From contig NZ_CP049780.1 of the NCBI RefSeq assembly GCF_011193355.1, positions 5,724,445-5,788,444 on the forward strand: a stretch of 64,000 nt of DNA, given 5' to 3'. Below are positions 26,889-35,600 of this stretch, in pieces; the stretch's first letter is position 1; every line of letters begins with the position of its first letter. The notes under the pieces were generated by a model, which did no database searches, was not told the DNA's origin, and saw only the letters and a list, made by a program, of their open reading frames with translations. Source of the stretch: Streptomyces sp. JB150. GTDB lineage: Bacteria > Actinomycetota > Actinomycetes > Streptomycetales > Streptomycetaceae. Position numbers and translations under genes: made by a program.

Positions 26889-27566
26889 TCAGTCCGTCGT
26901 GTCGTCCCGGCGCACCGACAGCAGGTCCTCCAGCTGTTCCTCCCGCGCCTGCGCGGCGACGAACAGCAGCTCGTCGCCCGCCTCCAGGGAGTCCTCCTGG
27001 GTGGGGGTGAGCACGCGGGTGCCGCGGATGATGGTGACCAGGGAGGTGTCCTCGGGCCACTCGACGTCGCCGACCTGGGTGCCGGCCAGGGCCGACTCCT
27101 CGGGGAGGGTCAGTTCGACGAGGTTGGCGTCGCCGTGGCTGAAGCGCAGCAGCCGGACCAGGTCACCGACGCTCACCGCCTCCTCGACCAGGGCCGACAT
27201 CAGCCGCGGCGTGGAGACGGCGACGTCCACGCCCCAGGCCTCGTTGAACAGCCACTCGTTCTTCGGGTTGTTGACCCGGGCGACGACGCGCGGAACGCCG
27301 TACTCCGTCTTCGCCAGCAGCGAGACGACCAGGTTGACCTTGTCGTCGCCGGTCGCGGCGATGACGACGTTGCAGCGCTGGAGCGCCGCCTCGTCCAGGG
27401 ACGTGATCTCGCAGGCGTCGGCCAGCAGCCACTCCGCCTGGGGCACGCGCTCCACCGAGATCGCGGTCGGCGCCTTGTCGATCAGCAGGACCTCGTGGCC
27501 GTTCTCCAGCAGCTCGCCCGCGATCGAGCGGCCCACCGCGCCGGCACCGGCAATGGCGACCCTCAT
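26889..27566 (-). CDS. trkA: TrkA-type potassium-channel regulatory subunit (RCK)
   Basis: A 225-aa protein. The N-terminal Rossmann RCK_N domain begins MRVAIAGAGAVGRSIAGELL, with the acidic ribose-binding residue in LLIDK. The C-terminal RCK_C domain (about 135-215) contains LAGTQVGDVEWPED. TrkA proteins bind NAD(H) or nucleotides and gate Trk/Ktr channels; no channel gene lies in the window. Its ATG overlaps the stop of the upstream paralogue by one base, so the two may form a hetero-oligomer. Confidence 0.92.
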   Translation of the reverse strand: MRVAIAGAGAVGRSIAGELLENGHEVLLIDKAPTAISVERVPQAEWLLADACEITSLDEAALQRCNVVIAATGDDKVNLVVSLLAKTEYGVPRVVARVNNPKNEWLFNEAWGVDVAVSTPRLMSALVEEAVSVGDLVRLLRFSHGDANLVELTLPEESALAGTQVGDVEWPEDTSLVTIIRGTRVLTPTQEDSLEAGDELLFVAAQAREEQLEDLLSVRRDDTTD

Positions 27567-28237
27567 CAGTGACCGCCCTCCGTCTCGGGACCCTGGGCGA
27601 ACGCCGCCTCGACCTTCTCGACCTCGTCCGTGCGCATCATCACATGCACCAGGTCACCCTCCTGGAGGACCGTCTGCGAGGTGGGCAGGATCGCCTCGCC
27701 GAGCCGGGTGAGGAACGCCACCCGCACCCCGGTCTCCTCCTGCAGCCTGCTGATCTTGTGCCCGACCCAGGCGGCCGAGGCGTGCACCTCGGCGAGCTGG
27801 ACGCCACCGGTCGGATCGCGCCACAGCGGCTCCGAACCGGACGGCAGCAGCCGGCGCAGCATCTGGTCCGCGGTCCAGCGGACCGTGGCGACCGTCGGGA
27901 TGCCCAGGCGCTGGTAGACCTCGGCGCGGCGGGGGTCGTAGATGCGGGCCGCGACGTTCTCCACGCCGAACATCTCGCGGGCGACCCGCGCGGCGATGAT
28001 GTTGGAGTTGTCGCCGCTGGAGACGGCGGCGAAGGCGCCGGCCTCCTCGATGCCCGCCTCGCGCAGGGTGTCCTGGTCGAAGCCGACCCCGGTGACCCGG
28101 CGGCCACCGAACGAGGAGCCCAGCCGTCGGAAGGCGGTGGGGTCCTGGTCGATCACGGCGACCGTGTGCCCCTGTTGCTCCAGGGTCTGCGCGAGAGCGG
28201 AACCCACTCTGCCGCAGCCCATGATGACGATGTGCAC
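27566..28237 (-). CDS. trkA: TrkA-type potassium-channel regulatory subunit (RCK), paralogue
   Basis: A 223-aa RCK protein with the Rossmann glycine motif MGCGRVGSALAQTL and VAVIDQDP at the end of strand 2, and a C-terminal RCK_C domain (about 140-212). It is the first gene of a two-gene minus-strand operon with its paralogue, sharing one base. It probably senses nucleotide or redox state for a K+ uptake channel encoded elsewhere. Confidence 0.92.
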   Translation of the reverse strand: MHIVIMGCGRVGSALAQTLEQQGHTVAVIDQDPTAFRRLGSSFGGRRVTGVGFDQDTLREAGIEEAGAFAAVSSGDNSNIIAARVAREMFGVENVAARIYDPRRAEVYQRLGIPTVATVRWTADQMLRRLLPSGSEPLWRDPTGGVQLAEVHASAAWVGHKISRLQEETGVRVAFLTRLGEAILPTSQTVLQEGDLVHVMMRTDEVEKVEAAFAQGPETEGGH

Positions 28238-28357
28238 GACCGTCCTTCCGATGTCAAGAGTTGTTGCTGACCTGGCTGTAACAGGGTCTCAGACCGCCGA
28301 CCAAGCTACACACGCGCGGTCGGCGGAGGGCACCCCCGTGCACGGTTCGCGCTGAGG

Positions 28358-28453
28358 TCAGCGGCGGCTGATGCTCCAGACGCTCACCACGGTGAGGATT
28401 CCGAGGCCGATGAGTGCGGCGGTGGCGCCGATCAGTTCCGCGGTGCTGGACAT
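28358..28453 (-). CDS. 31-aa single-span membrane peptide
   Basis: A very short gene: MSSTAELIGATAALIGLG then ILTVVSVWSISRR. It has one transmembrane helix (about residues 6-26) and a positively charged C-terminus. The evidence is a perfect GGAGGA RBS 5 nt before the ATG at 28453, G/C-biased codons and a clean membrane profile. Size and topology recall KdpF-like or other single-span accessory peptides, but no homology can be claimed. It lies between the two trkA genes and the APC permease, about 120 bp upstream of the trkA operon on the same strand. Confidence 0.65.
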   Translation of the reverse strand: MSSTAELIGATAALIGLGILTVVSVWSISRR

Positions 28454-28638
28454 GGGTCCTCCGGAGACCGTCAAGAAATCGTTAGGGTTTGGCGAAGCGA
28501 TGACAGCGGCGAGGGCAGGCGTTTTGTCATATAGGCATGGATGACGCCCCTGCTGCCGCAGGTGAGGGCGTGCCCCTGGCCGATTTCACTCGCCGGGCAG
28601 ATGAGGGTGGCAGGTGGGCGGCCCCCAGTTCGAAGGCT

Positions 28639-28644
28639 TACGAT
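28639..28644 (+). promoter_or_regulatory. TACGAT -10 element; likely leaderless start of the APC permease
   Basis: TACGAT ends 8 nt before the GTG at 28653, the spacing typical of leaderless actinobacterial transcripts, and no RBS precedes the GTG. No clear -35 is visible. Confidence 0.45.
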
Positions 28645-28652
28645 CCTCTGTT

Positions 28653-30707
28653 GTGTCCAAACTGACCGACGTGCCCAAACGCATCCTCATCGGGCGCGCT
28701 CTGCGCAGCGACCGGCTGGGTGAAACGCTCCTGCCGAAGCGCATCGCACTCCCCGTCTTCGCCTCCGACCCGCTCTCCTCCGTGGCGTACGCGCCGGGGG
28801 AGGTGCTGCTGGTCCTGTCCATCGCGGGCGTGTCGGCCTACCACTTCAGCCCCTGGATCGCGGCCGCCGTGGTCGTGCTCATGTTCACGGTCGTCGCCTC
28901 CTACCGGCAGAACGTGCACGCCTACCCCAGCGGCGGCGGCGACTACGAGGTGGCGACCACCAACCTCGGCCCCAAGGCCGGCCTGACCGTCGCCAGCGCC
29001 CTGCTGGTCGACTACGTCCTCACCGTCGCCGTCTCCATCTCCTCCGGCATCGAGAACCTCGGCTCCGCGATCCCCTTCGTCGTCGAGCACAAGGTCTTCT
29101 GCGCGATGGCCGTGATCGTGCTGCTCACGCTGATGAACCTGCGCGGCGTGAAGGAGTCCGGCTCGCTCTTCGCGATCCCGACGTACGTCTTCGTCGCCGG
29201 TGTCTTCATCATGATCGCGTGGGGCGCGTTCCGCGGGCTGGTGCTGGACGAGACCATGCGGGCGCCGACCGCCGGCTACGAGATCAAACCCGAGCACGAG
29301 GGACTGGCCGGTTTCGCCCTGGTCTTCCTGCTGCTGCGGGCCTTCTCCTCCGGCTGCGCCGCGCTCACCGGCGTCGAGGCGATCTCCAACGGCGTGCCCG
29401 CCTTCCGCAAGCCCAAGTCGAAGAACGCGGCGACCACGCTCGCGCTGATGGGCCTGCTCGCCGTCACCATGTTCTGCGGGATCATCGGCCTGGCCATGGT
29501 CTCCAAGGTCCGCATGGCCGAGAACCCGGCCCACGACCTGTTCGACAACGGCGTCCCGGTCGGCCCCGACTACGTCCAGCACCCGGTCATCTCCCAGGTC
29601 GCCGAGGCGGTCTTCGGCGCGGGCAGCTTCCCGTTCCTCGTGCTGGCCGCGGCCACCGCGCTGGTGCTGTTCCTCGCCGCGAACACCGCGTACAACGGCT
29701 TCCCGGTCCTCGGCTCGATCCTCGCCCAGGACCGCTACCTGCCGCGCCAGCTGCACACCCGCGGCGACCGGCTCGCCTTCTCCAACGGCATCGTGCTGCT
29801 GGCCGGCGCGGCCGCCCTGCTGGTGTGGATCTACGCCGCCGACTCCACGCGGCTGATCCAGCTCTACATCGTCGGCGTGTTCGTGTCCTTCACGCTCAGC
29901 CAGACCGGCATGGTCCGGCACTGGAACCGCCATCTGGCCACCGAGAAGGACCCCGCCAAGCGCCGCCACATGATCCGCTCCCGTGCGATCAACGCCTTCG
30001 GCGCGTTCTTCACCTTCACGGTGCTGGTCGTCGTCCTCGTCACCAAGTTCAGCCACGGCGCCTGGGTCGCGCTGCTCGGCATGGTGATCTTCTACGTGAC
30101 GATGACCGCGATCCGCCGCCACTACGACCACGTCGCCAAGGAACTCGCCGCCCCCGACGGCCCCACCGACGACAGCGTCCGCCCCTCCCGGGTCCACTCG
30201 GTGGTCCTGGTCTCCAAGATCCACCGCCCGGCCCTGCGCGCCCTCGCCTACGCCAAGCTGATGCGCTCCGACAGTCTGGAGGCGCTCAGCGTCAACGTGG
30301 ACCCGGCCGAGACCAAGGCGCTGCGCGAGGAGTGGGAGCGGCGCGGGATCGACGTACCGCTGAAGGTGCTGGACTCGCCGTACCGCGAGATCACCCGGCC
30401 CATCATCGAGTACGTCAAGAGCCTGCGCCGGGAGTCGCCGCGCGACGCCGTGTCCGTGATCATCCCCGAGTACGTCGTCGGCCACTGGTACGAGCACCTG
30501 CTGCACAACCAGAGCGCCCTGCGCCTCAAGGGCCGGCTGCTGTTCACACCGGGCGTGATGGTGACGTCGGTGCCGTACCAGCTCGCCTCCTCCGAGGTGG
30601 CGAAGAAGCGCGCCCGCAAGCAGCAGGAGTGGAACGCCCCCGGCTCGGTGCGGCGCGGCCCCGCGCAGGAGCGCGCGCCGAAGGAGACGGGCGCCGAGCG
30701 GCACTGA
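28653..30707 (+). CDS. APC-superfamily permease
   Basis: A 684-aa membrane protein. About 12 transmembrane helices span roughly residues 45-510, with conserved SDPLSSVAYAPGE in helix 1, followed by a cytoplasmic C-terminal region of about 165 residues. It belongs to the large actinobacterial APC permease group; the substrate (amino acid or K+-coupled) cannot be told. The GTG at 28653 (SKLTDVPKRILIG) fits the leaderless signal; an in-frame ATG at 28614 would add 13 residues and lacks an RBS. Confidence 0.88.
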   Translation: MSKLTDVPKRILIGRALRSDRLGETLLPKRIALPVFASDPLSSVAYAPGEVLLVLSIAGVSAYHFSPWIAAAVVVLMFTVVASYRQNVHAYPSGGGDYEVATTNLGPKAGLTVASALLVDYVLTVAVSISSGIENLGSAIPFVVEHKVFCAMAVIVLLTLMNLRGVKESGSLFAIPTYVFVAGVFIMIAWGAFRGLVLDETMRAPTAGYEIKPEHEGLAGFALVFLLLRAFSSGCAALTGVEAISNGVPAFRKPKSKNAATTLALMGLLAVTMFCGIIGLAMVSKVRMAENPAHDLFDNGVPVGPDYVQHPVISQVAEAVFGAGSFPFLVLAAATALVLFLAANTAYNGFPVLGSILAQDRYLPRQLHTRGDRLAFSNGIVLLAGAAALLVWIYAADSTRLIQLYIVGVFVSFTLSQTGMVRHWNRHLATEKDPAKRRHMIRSRAINAFGAFFTFTVLVVVLVTKFSHGAWVALLGMVIFYVTMTAIRRHYDHVAKELAAPDGPTDDSVRPSRVHSVVLVSKIHRPALRALAYAKLMRSDSLEALSVNVDPAETKALREEWERRGIDVPLKVLDSPYREITRPIIEYVKSLRRESPRDAVSVIIPEYVVGHWYEHLLHNQSALRLKGRLLFTPGVMVTSVPYQLASSEVAKKRARKQQEWNAPGSVRRGPAQERAPKETGAERH

Positions 30708-30760
30708 GCGCGGGGCGGACGGCGGGGTCGGCGAGGGCCGGTGGGGGACGGGCCGCTGTG

Positions 30761-30829
30761 CGGACGGCGAGGACGGCGTGGGACCGACCTCCCTGTGCGG
30801 CGGACGGCGCGGACGGCGTGGGACCGACC
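30761..30829. repeat. Two imperfect 29-bp direct repeats, 40-bp period
   Basis: A 29-bp unit (CGGACGGCG, then A or C, then GGACGGCGTGGGACCGACC) occurs at 30761-30789 and again, with one difference, at 30801-30829. It lies in the gap between the permease and the RNA methyltransferase. A TAGACT at 30845-30850 just downstream may be the -10 of the methyltransferase promoter. Confidence 0.7.
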
Positions 30830-30922
30830 GCTGTGGGGACGACGTAGACTGGTGGGCTGTTGTCCGGCCTTGGACCGGCCCCGCGCGGGCCGTCCCCGTC
30901 CCCGATCTGGAGTCACCCCGCC

Positions 30923-32263
30923 ATGCAGGCAGAACCGAAGAAATCGCAGGCGGGGTCCCTGGTCGGCGAGGAGTACGAGGTCGAGGTCGGACCCGTCGCG
31001 CACGGCGGGCACTGCATCGCCCGCACCGACGCCGGCCAGGTCCTCTTCGTCCGGCACGCGCTGCCCGGCGAGCGGGTCGTGGCGCGGATCACCGAGGGCG
31101 AGGAAGGCGCGCGGTTCCTGCGCGCGGACGCGGTCGAGATCCTGGACGCCTCCAAGGACCGTATCGAGGCCCCCTGCCCCTTCGCCGGGCCCGGCCGCTG
31201 CGGCGGCTGCGACTGGCAGCACGCCAAGCCGGGAGCGCAGCGCCGGATGAAGGGCGAGGTCGTCGCGGAGCAGCTGAAGCGGCTCGCGGGCCTGACCCCC
31301 GAGGAGGCCGGCTGGGACGGCACGGTCATGCCGGCCGAGGGCGACAAGGTGCCCGCGGGGCAGGTTCCGCAGTGGCGCACGCGCGTGCAGTACGCCGTGG
31401 ACGCCGAGGGCCACGCGGGCCTGCGCAAGCACCGCTCGCACGAGGTGCAGCGCATCGACCACTGCATGATCGCCGCGGCGGGCGTCAGCGAGCTGGGGAT
31501 CGAGAAGCGGGACTGGACCGGCATGGAGTCGGTCGAGGCCATCGCGGCGACCGGCTCGCAGGACCGCCAGGTGATCCTCACGCCGAAGCCCGGCGCGCGC
31601 CTGCCGATCGTCGAGCTCGACCGCCCGGTGTCCGTGATGCGGGTGGGGGAGAAGGACGGCGGAGTGCACCGCGTGCACGGCCGCCCGTTCGTCCGCGAGC
31701 GCGCGGACGGCCGGACCTACCGGGTCGGCAGCGGCGGCTTCTGGCAGGTCCACCCGAAGGCGGCCGAGACCCTGGTCACGGCCGTGATGCAGGGCCTGCT
31801 GCCGCGCAAGGGCGAGATGGCGCTCGACCTCTACTGCGGCGTCGGCCTGTTCGCCGGCGCGCTCGCCGACCGGGTCGGCGAGACGGGCGCGGTCCTCGGC
31901 ATCGAGTCCGGCAAGCGCGCCGTGGAGGACGCGCGGCACAACCTCGCCGACTTCCCGCGGGTCCGCGTCGAACAGGGCAAGGTCGAGTCCGTCCTCCCGC
32001 GCACCGGCATCACCGAGGTCGACCTCATCGTCCTCGACCCGCCCCGCGCGGGCGCCGGCCGCAAGACGGTCGCCCACCTCGCGTCCCTGGGCGCCCGCCG
32101 CATCGCGTACGTCGCGTGCGACCCGGCGGCACTGGCGCGGGACATCGCGTACTTCCGGGACGGGGGGTACCGGGTGCGGACGCTGCGGGTGTTCGATCTG
32201 TTTCCCATGACGCATCACGTGGAGTGCGTGGCGATTCTGGAGCCGGCGGCAAAGGCTTCTTGA
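30923..32263 (+). CDS. TRAM-domain class I RNA (uracil-5-)-methyltransferase (TrmA/RumA family)
   Basis: A 446-aa SAM-dependent RNA m5U methyltransferase. The N-terminal TRAM domain covers about residues 12-65. Cluster cysteines lie in CPFAGPGRCGGC (about 85-96), as in Fe-S-containing RumA. The SAM motif is ALDLYCGVGLFAG, LDPPRAG follows, and the catalytic Cys is in YVACDPAALARD near 400. The target could be 23S rRNA or tRNA. The ATG at 30923 has GGAG 11 nt upstream. It is the last backbone gene before the defence island; octamer repeats start within its stop codon. Confidence 0.93.
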   Translation: MQAEPKKSQAGSLVGEEYEVEVGPVAHGGHCIARTDAGQVLFVRHALPGERVVARITEGEEGARFLRADAVEILDASKDRIEAPCPFAGPGRCGGCDWQHAKPGAQRRMKGEVVAEQLKRLAGLTPEEAGWDGTVMPAEGDKVPAGQVPQWRTRVQYAVDAEGHAGLRKHRSHEVQRIDHCMIAAAGVSELGIEKRDWTGMESVEAIAATGSQDRQVILTPKPGARLPIVELDRPVSVMRVGEKDGGVHRVHGRPFVRERADGRTYRVGSGGFWQVHPKAAETLVTAVMQGLLPRKGEMALDLYCGVGLFAGALADRVGETGAVLGIESGKRAVEDARHNLADFPRVRVEQGKVESVLPRTGITEVDLIVLDPPRAGAGRKTVAHLASLGARRIAYVACDPAALARDIAYFRDGGYRVRTLRVFDLFPMTHHVECVAILEPAAKAS

Positions 32264-32301
32264 CCAGCGGACCAGCGGACCAGCGGACCAGCGGACCAGC
32301 G
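32262..32301. repeat. Five tandem copies of GACCAGCG at the island border
   Basis: Five perfect head-to-tail copies of the 8-bp unit GACCAGCG begin inside the stop codon of the RNA methyltransferase gene. They mark the junction between backbone and the defence island. They could be a slippage-prone array left by insertion; they are not CRISPR-like. Confidence 0.9.
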
Positions 32302-32570
32302 GGAGCACCGGTGGGCTCAATCCGATGCGCCATGTCGAACAGTTGGAACGCTTTAGAGCTGTCAACTGCGGACCTGGAGAAGAAAGCGGCGCACAAACCT
32401 GTGTGATGCCCGTGGACGCCCAGCTTGATTCGAGCTGTTGACGAGCCACGGGACCCACAGCACAACCGGGCGGTGTTACATCCGCTTGTTCAAACCCTCG
32501 GCGACGGTTTCGACCACCGCGCTTCCGCCGCTCAGCACCACCGCGAGTCCGTCCCTCATCGCCCCTTTCC
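32302..32570. other. Left boundary of the defence island, with a possible gene remnant
   Basis: The composition drops relative to the flanks. A 24-codon frame at 32332-32406 (MSNSWNALELSTADLEKKAA...) has native-looking codons but no RBS and ends quickly; it may be the 5' stump of a lost gene. The remainder has no visible gene. Confidence 0.45.
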
Positions 32571-32587
32571 ATGCCACAGGCAACCAC

Positions 32588-32593
32588 TAGGAT
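32588..32593 (+). promoter_or_regulatory. TAGGAT -10-like element upstream of pglW
   Basis: TAGGAT lies 70 bp upstream of the preferred pglW start. No good -35 is visible at the right distance (a weak CTTTCC near 32565). If used, it would exclude the earliest in-frame ATG at 32571 as the start. Confidence 0.4.
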
Positions 32594-32657
32594 CTCTCCA
32601 GAGGATCCGACCATGGGGAACGGCGGCCCTCGAGGGACACGAGAAGCGGGGACAGGC

Positions 32658-35600
32658 ATGCGGGAAGGCCGGTGGGTCACAGTCACCGAGTCCGAGTTCG
32701 AGCACGAACGCCGCGGCCTGGAGGCGATCCGCCAGAAGCTTCCGGACACCGATCCCTGGCGTGCGTGGTCGAATTTCACCTTCACCGCGCACACCGGCCA
32801 CGTCCGCGAGGTCGACCTGCTGGTCGTCGCGCCCGGCGGCGTGTACATGATCGAGCTGAAGGACTGGCACGGCTCGGTCACCTCCGAGAACGGCACCTGG
32901 GTGCAGACCACCCCCGGTGGCCGGCGCCGCACGCACGGCAACCCGCTGCACCTGGTCAACAAGAAGGCCAAGGAACTGTCCAGCCTGATCGGGCCGGGCC
33001 AGGGCGGCCGGCGTGTCTGGATCGGCGAGGCGGTCTGCTTCACCGACGACCGGCTGCGCGTGCGCCTGTCCGCCCACGACCAGAACGGCGTGTACACCGT
33101 CGACGAGCTGGTCGAGATGCTCAATCAGCCTCCGCGCGACGAGCGGCGCCGCGTCACCGCGATCGACTCCCGGCACATCAAGGCCGAGCTGGACCGCATC
33201 GGCATCCGCCGCAGCGAGGCCGAGTACAAGGTCGGCCCGTACGAGTTGCAACGACGCCCCTTCGACTCCGGTCAGACCTGGGCCGACTACGAGGCGCACC
33301 ACACGGAGTTGCCCGAGCGCGCCCGTGTCCGCGTGTACCTGAGCGAGCGAGGCTCGGACGCCTCGCTGCGGCAGTCCGTGGAAAACGCCGCCCGCCGCGA
33401 GGCGGCCGTCCTGCAGCGGTTCCGGCACCCGGGCGTCGTCCCCTACCGGCAGTACTTCCCGACCGGGCACCCCGCGGGGCCCGCGCTCGTCTTCGACTAC
33501 GACCCGCGGACGATGAAGCTGGACGAGTACCTGGTCCAGTACGGCGCGAAGCTGGACATCCTCGGCCGGATGGCCCTGGTCCGGCAGCTCGCCGAGACCA
33601 TCCGCTCCGCGCACGCCAAGCGCATCCACCACCGTGCCCTCGCAGCCCGTTCCATCCACGTCCTGCCCCGCCCGGACGGTGGCCCGGGGAAGGCGGCCGG
33701 TGATGAGGCCGCCTGGCTCAGCCCGCAACTGCAGATTTCCGACTGGCAGATCGCCACCCAGCGCAGCGGTGACTCCTCCCAGGGCGGGACACGCCTGGCC
33801 CCGACCGCCCTGTCCGCGATGCACCTGGCCGACGACGAAGACCCTTATCTCGCGCCCGAGCTGACCGCGCTGCGCCCCGACCCGGTCTCCCTGGACGTCT
33901 ACGGCCTCGGCGTCCTCACCTACCTGTTGGTCACCGACAAGGCCCCGGCCGCCAGCCAGGCCGAGCTGCGGGCCCGCCTGGAAGCCGGGGAGGGCCTGCG
34001 GCCCAGCTCCCTCGTGGACGGCCTCTCGGAGGACGTCGACGAACTGGTGCAGGCGGCCACGGCGTACAACCCCGACCGGCGCCTGCACAGCGTCGACGAC
34101 TTCCTGGAGATGCTGGAGGTCGTCGAGGACTCCCTCACCGCCCCCGCGTCCGCCGGTGCGCCCGAGACCGCCGCCGCACCCGAGAAGGACCCGCTCGACG
34201 CGGTCCCCGGCGACGTGCTCGACGGCCGCTGGGAGGTGCGCCGCCGGCTCGGCACCGGCTCCACCAGCCGCGCCTTCCTCGTCCGTGACCTGGAGGCCGA
34301 GGCGCGCCGCACCCGCCCGCTGGCCGTGCTGAAGGTGGCCTTGTCCGACAGCCGGGGCGACATCCTCGTCCGAGAGGCCGAGGTCATGAGCCGCCTGCGC
34401 CCCCACTCGGGCATCATCCGCCTCGTCGAACCGGAGCCCCTGCGCATCGCGGGCCGCACCGTCCTCGCGCTGGAGTACGTGGGCGACGAGCGCGACGACG
34501 CCGGCGAGCCGGGCGAGCGGAAGGCGCCCCGCCGCCGCGAGGAGACGGTGGCCCGCCAGCTCCGCGACGAGGGCCGGCTCCCGGTCGACCAGCTGGAGGC
34601 GTACGGCGACTACCTCTTCGGCGCGGTCGACTTCCTGGAGGGCGAGGGCGTCTGGCACCGCGACATCAAGCCGGACAACATCGCCATCCGCGTCCGCCCC
34701 AACCGCACCCGCGAGCTGGTCCTCATCGACTTCTCGCTCGCCGGGTACCCGGCGAAGAACACCGACGCGGGCACCGAGGGCTACCTCGACCCGTTCGTCG
34801 ACGTCATCACGCGCGGCACCTACGACTCCCACGCCGAGCGGTACGCGCTCGCCGTCACCCTGCACCAGATGGCCTCGCGCGAGCTGCCCAAGTGGGGCGA
34901 CGGCAGCGTCCCGCCCCGCATGACGGACCCGAAGGAGTGGCCGTACCCGACCATCGCGGCCGAGGCGTTCGACCCGGCCGTGCGCGACGGTCTCGTCGCC
35001 TTCTTCCAGAAGGCCCTGCACCGCGACGTCGGCAAGCGGTTCCCCGAGCTGAAGCCGATGCGGGACGCCTGGCGCAAGATCTTCCTCGACGCCTCGCGCA
35101 CCGTCCCCTCCAGTCACCGCAGCCGCCACCCGGCCCCGGCCGGCACCGGCTCCGGCGCGGATGCCCCCGGGGCGGAGCAGATCCCCCGCGGCGCCATCGC
35201 GGACGCCGAGCCGGAGACCGCGGAGCAGCAGCGCGACCGCCTCGCCGCCGAGGTGACCCGCGACACCCCGCTGACCGTCTCCGGTCTCACCGGCGCGGCC
35301 CAGTCCTTCCTCTACGGCCTGGGCATCACCACCGTCGGCGAGCTCCTCGACTACAGCCGCCGCAAGCTCGTCAACGCCCCCGGCCTCGGCGCCAGGACCC
35401 GCAACGAGGTGCAGAAGCGCCAGCGGGAGTGGGGCGAGCGGCTGCGCGCCACCCCTGTCTCGCCGCTCACGCCGCAGGGCCGCGCGGAGGCGAAGGAGGA
35501 GCTGGAACAGCTCACCGCCGCCGAGTCCGCCCTCGCGGGCACCCTGGCGACGGCCGACGCAGCCGGCGGCCTGTCCGCCCGCGCCCTGCGCTCCGTCAGC

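Noticed and set aside
32262..32301. Octamer array considered as a CRISPR array
   Set aside because: Units are 8 bp with no spacers, and no cas genes are present.
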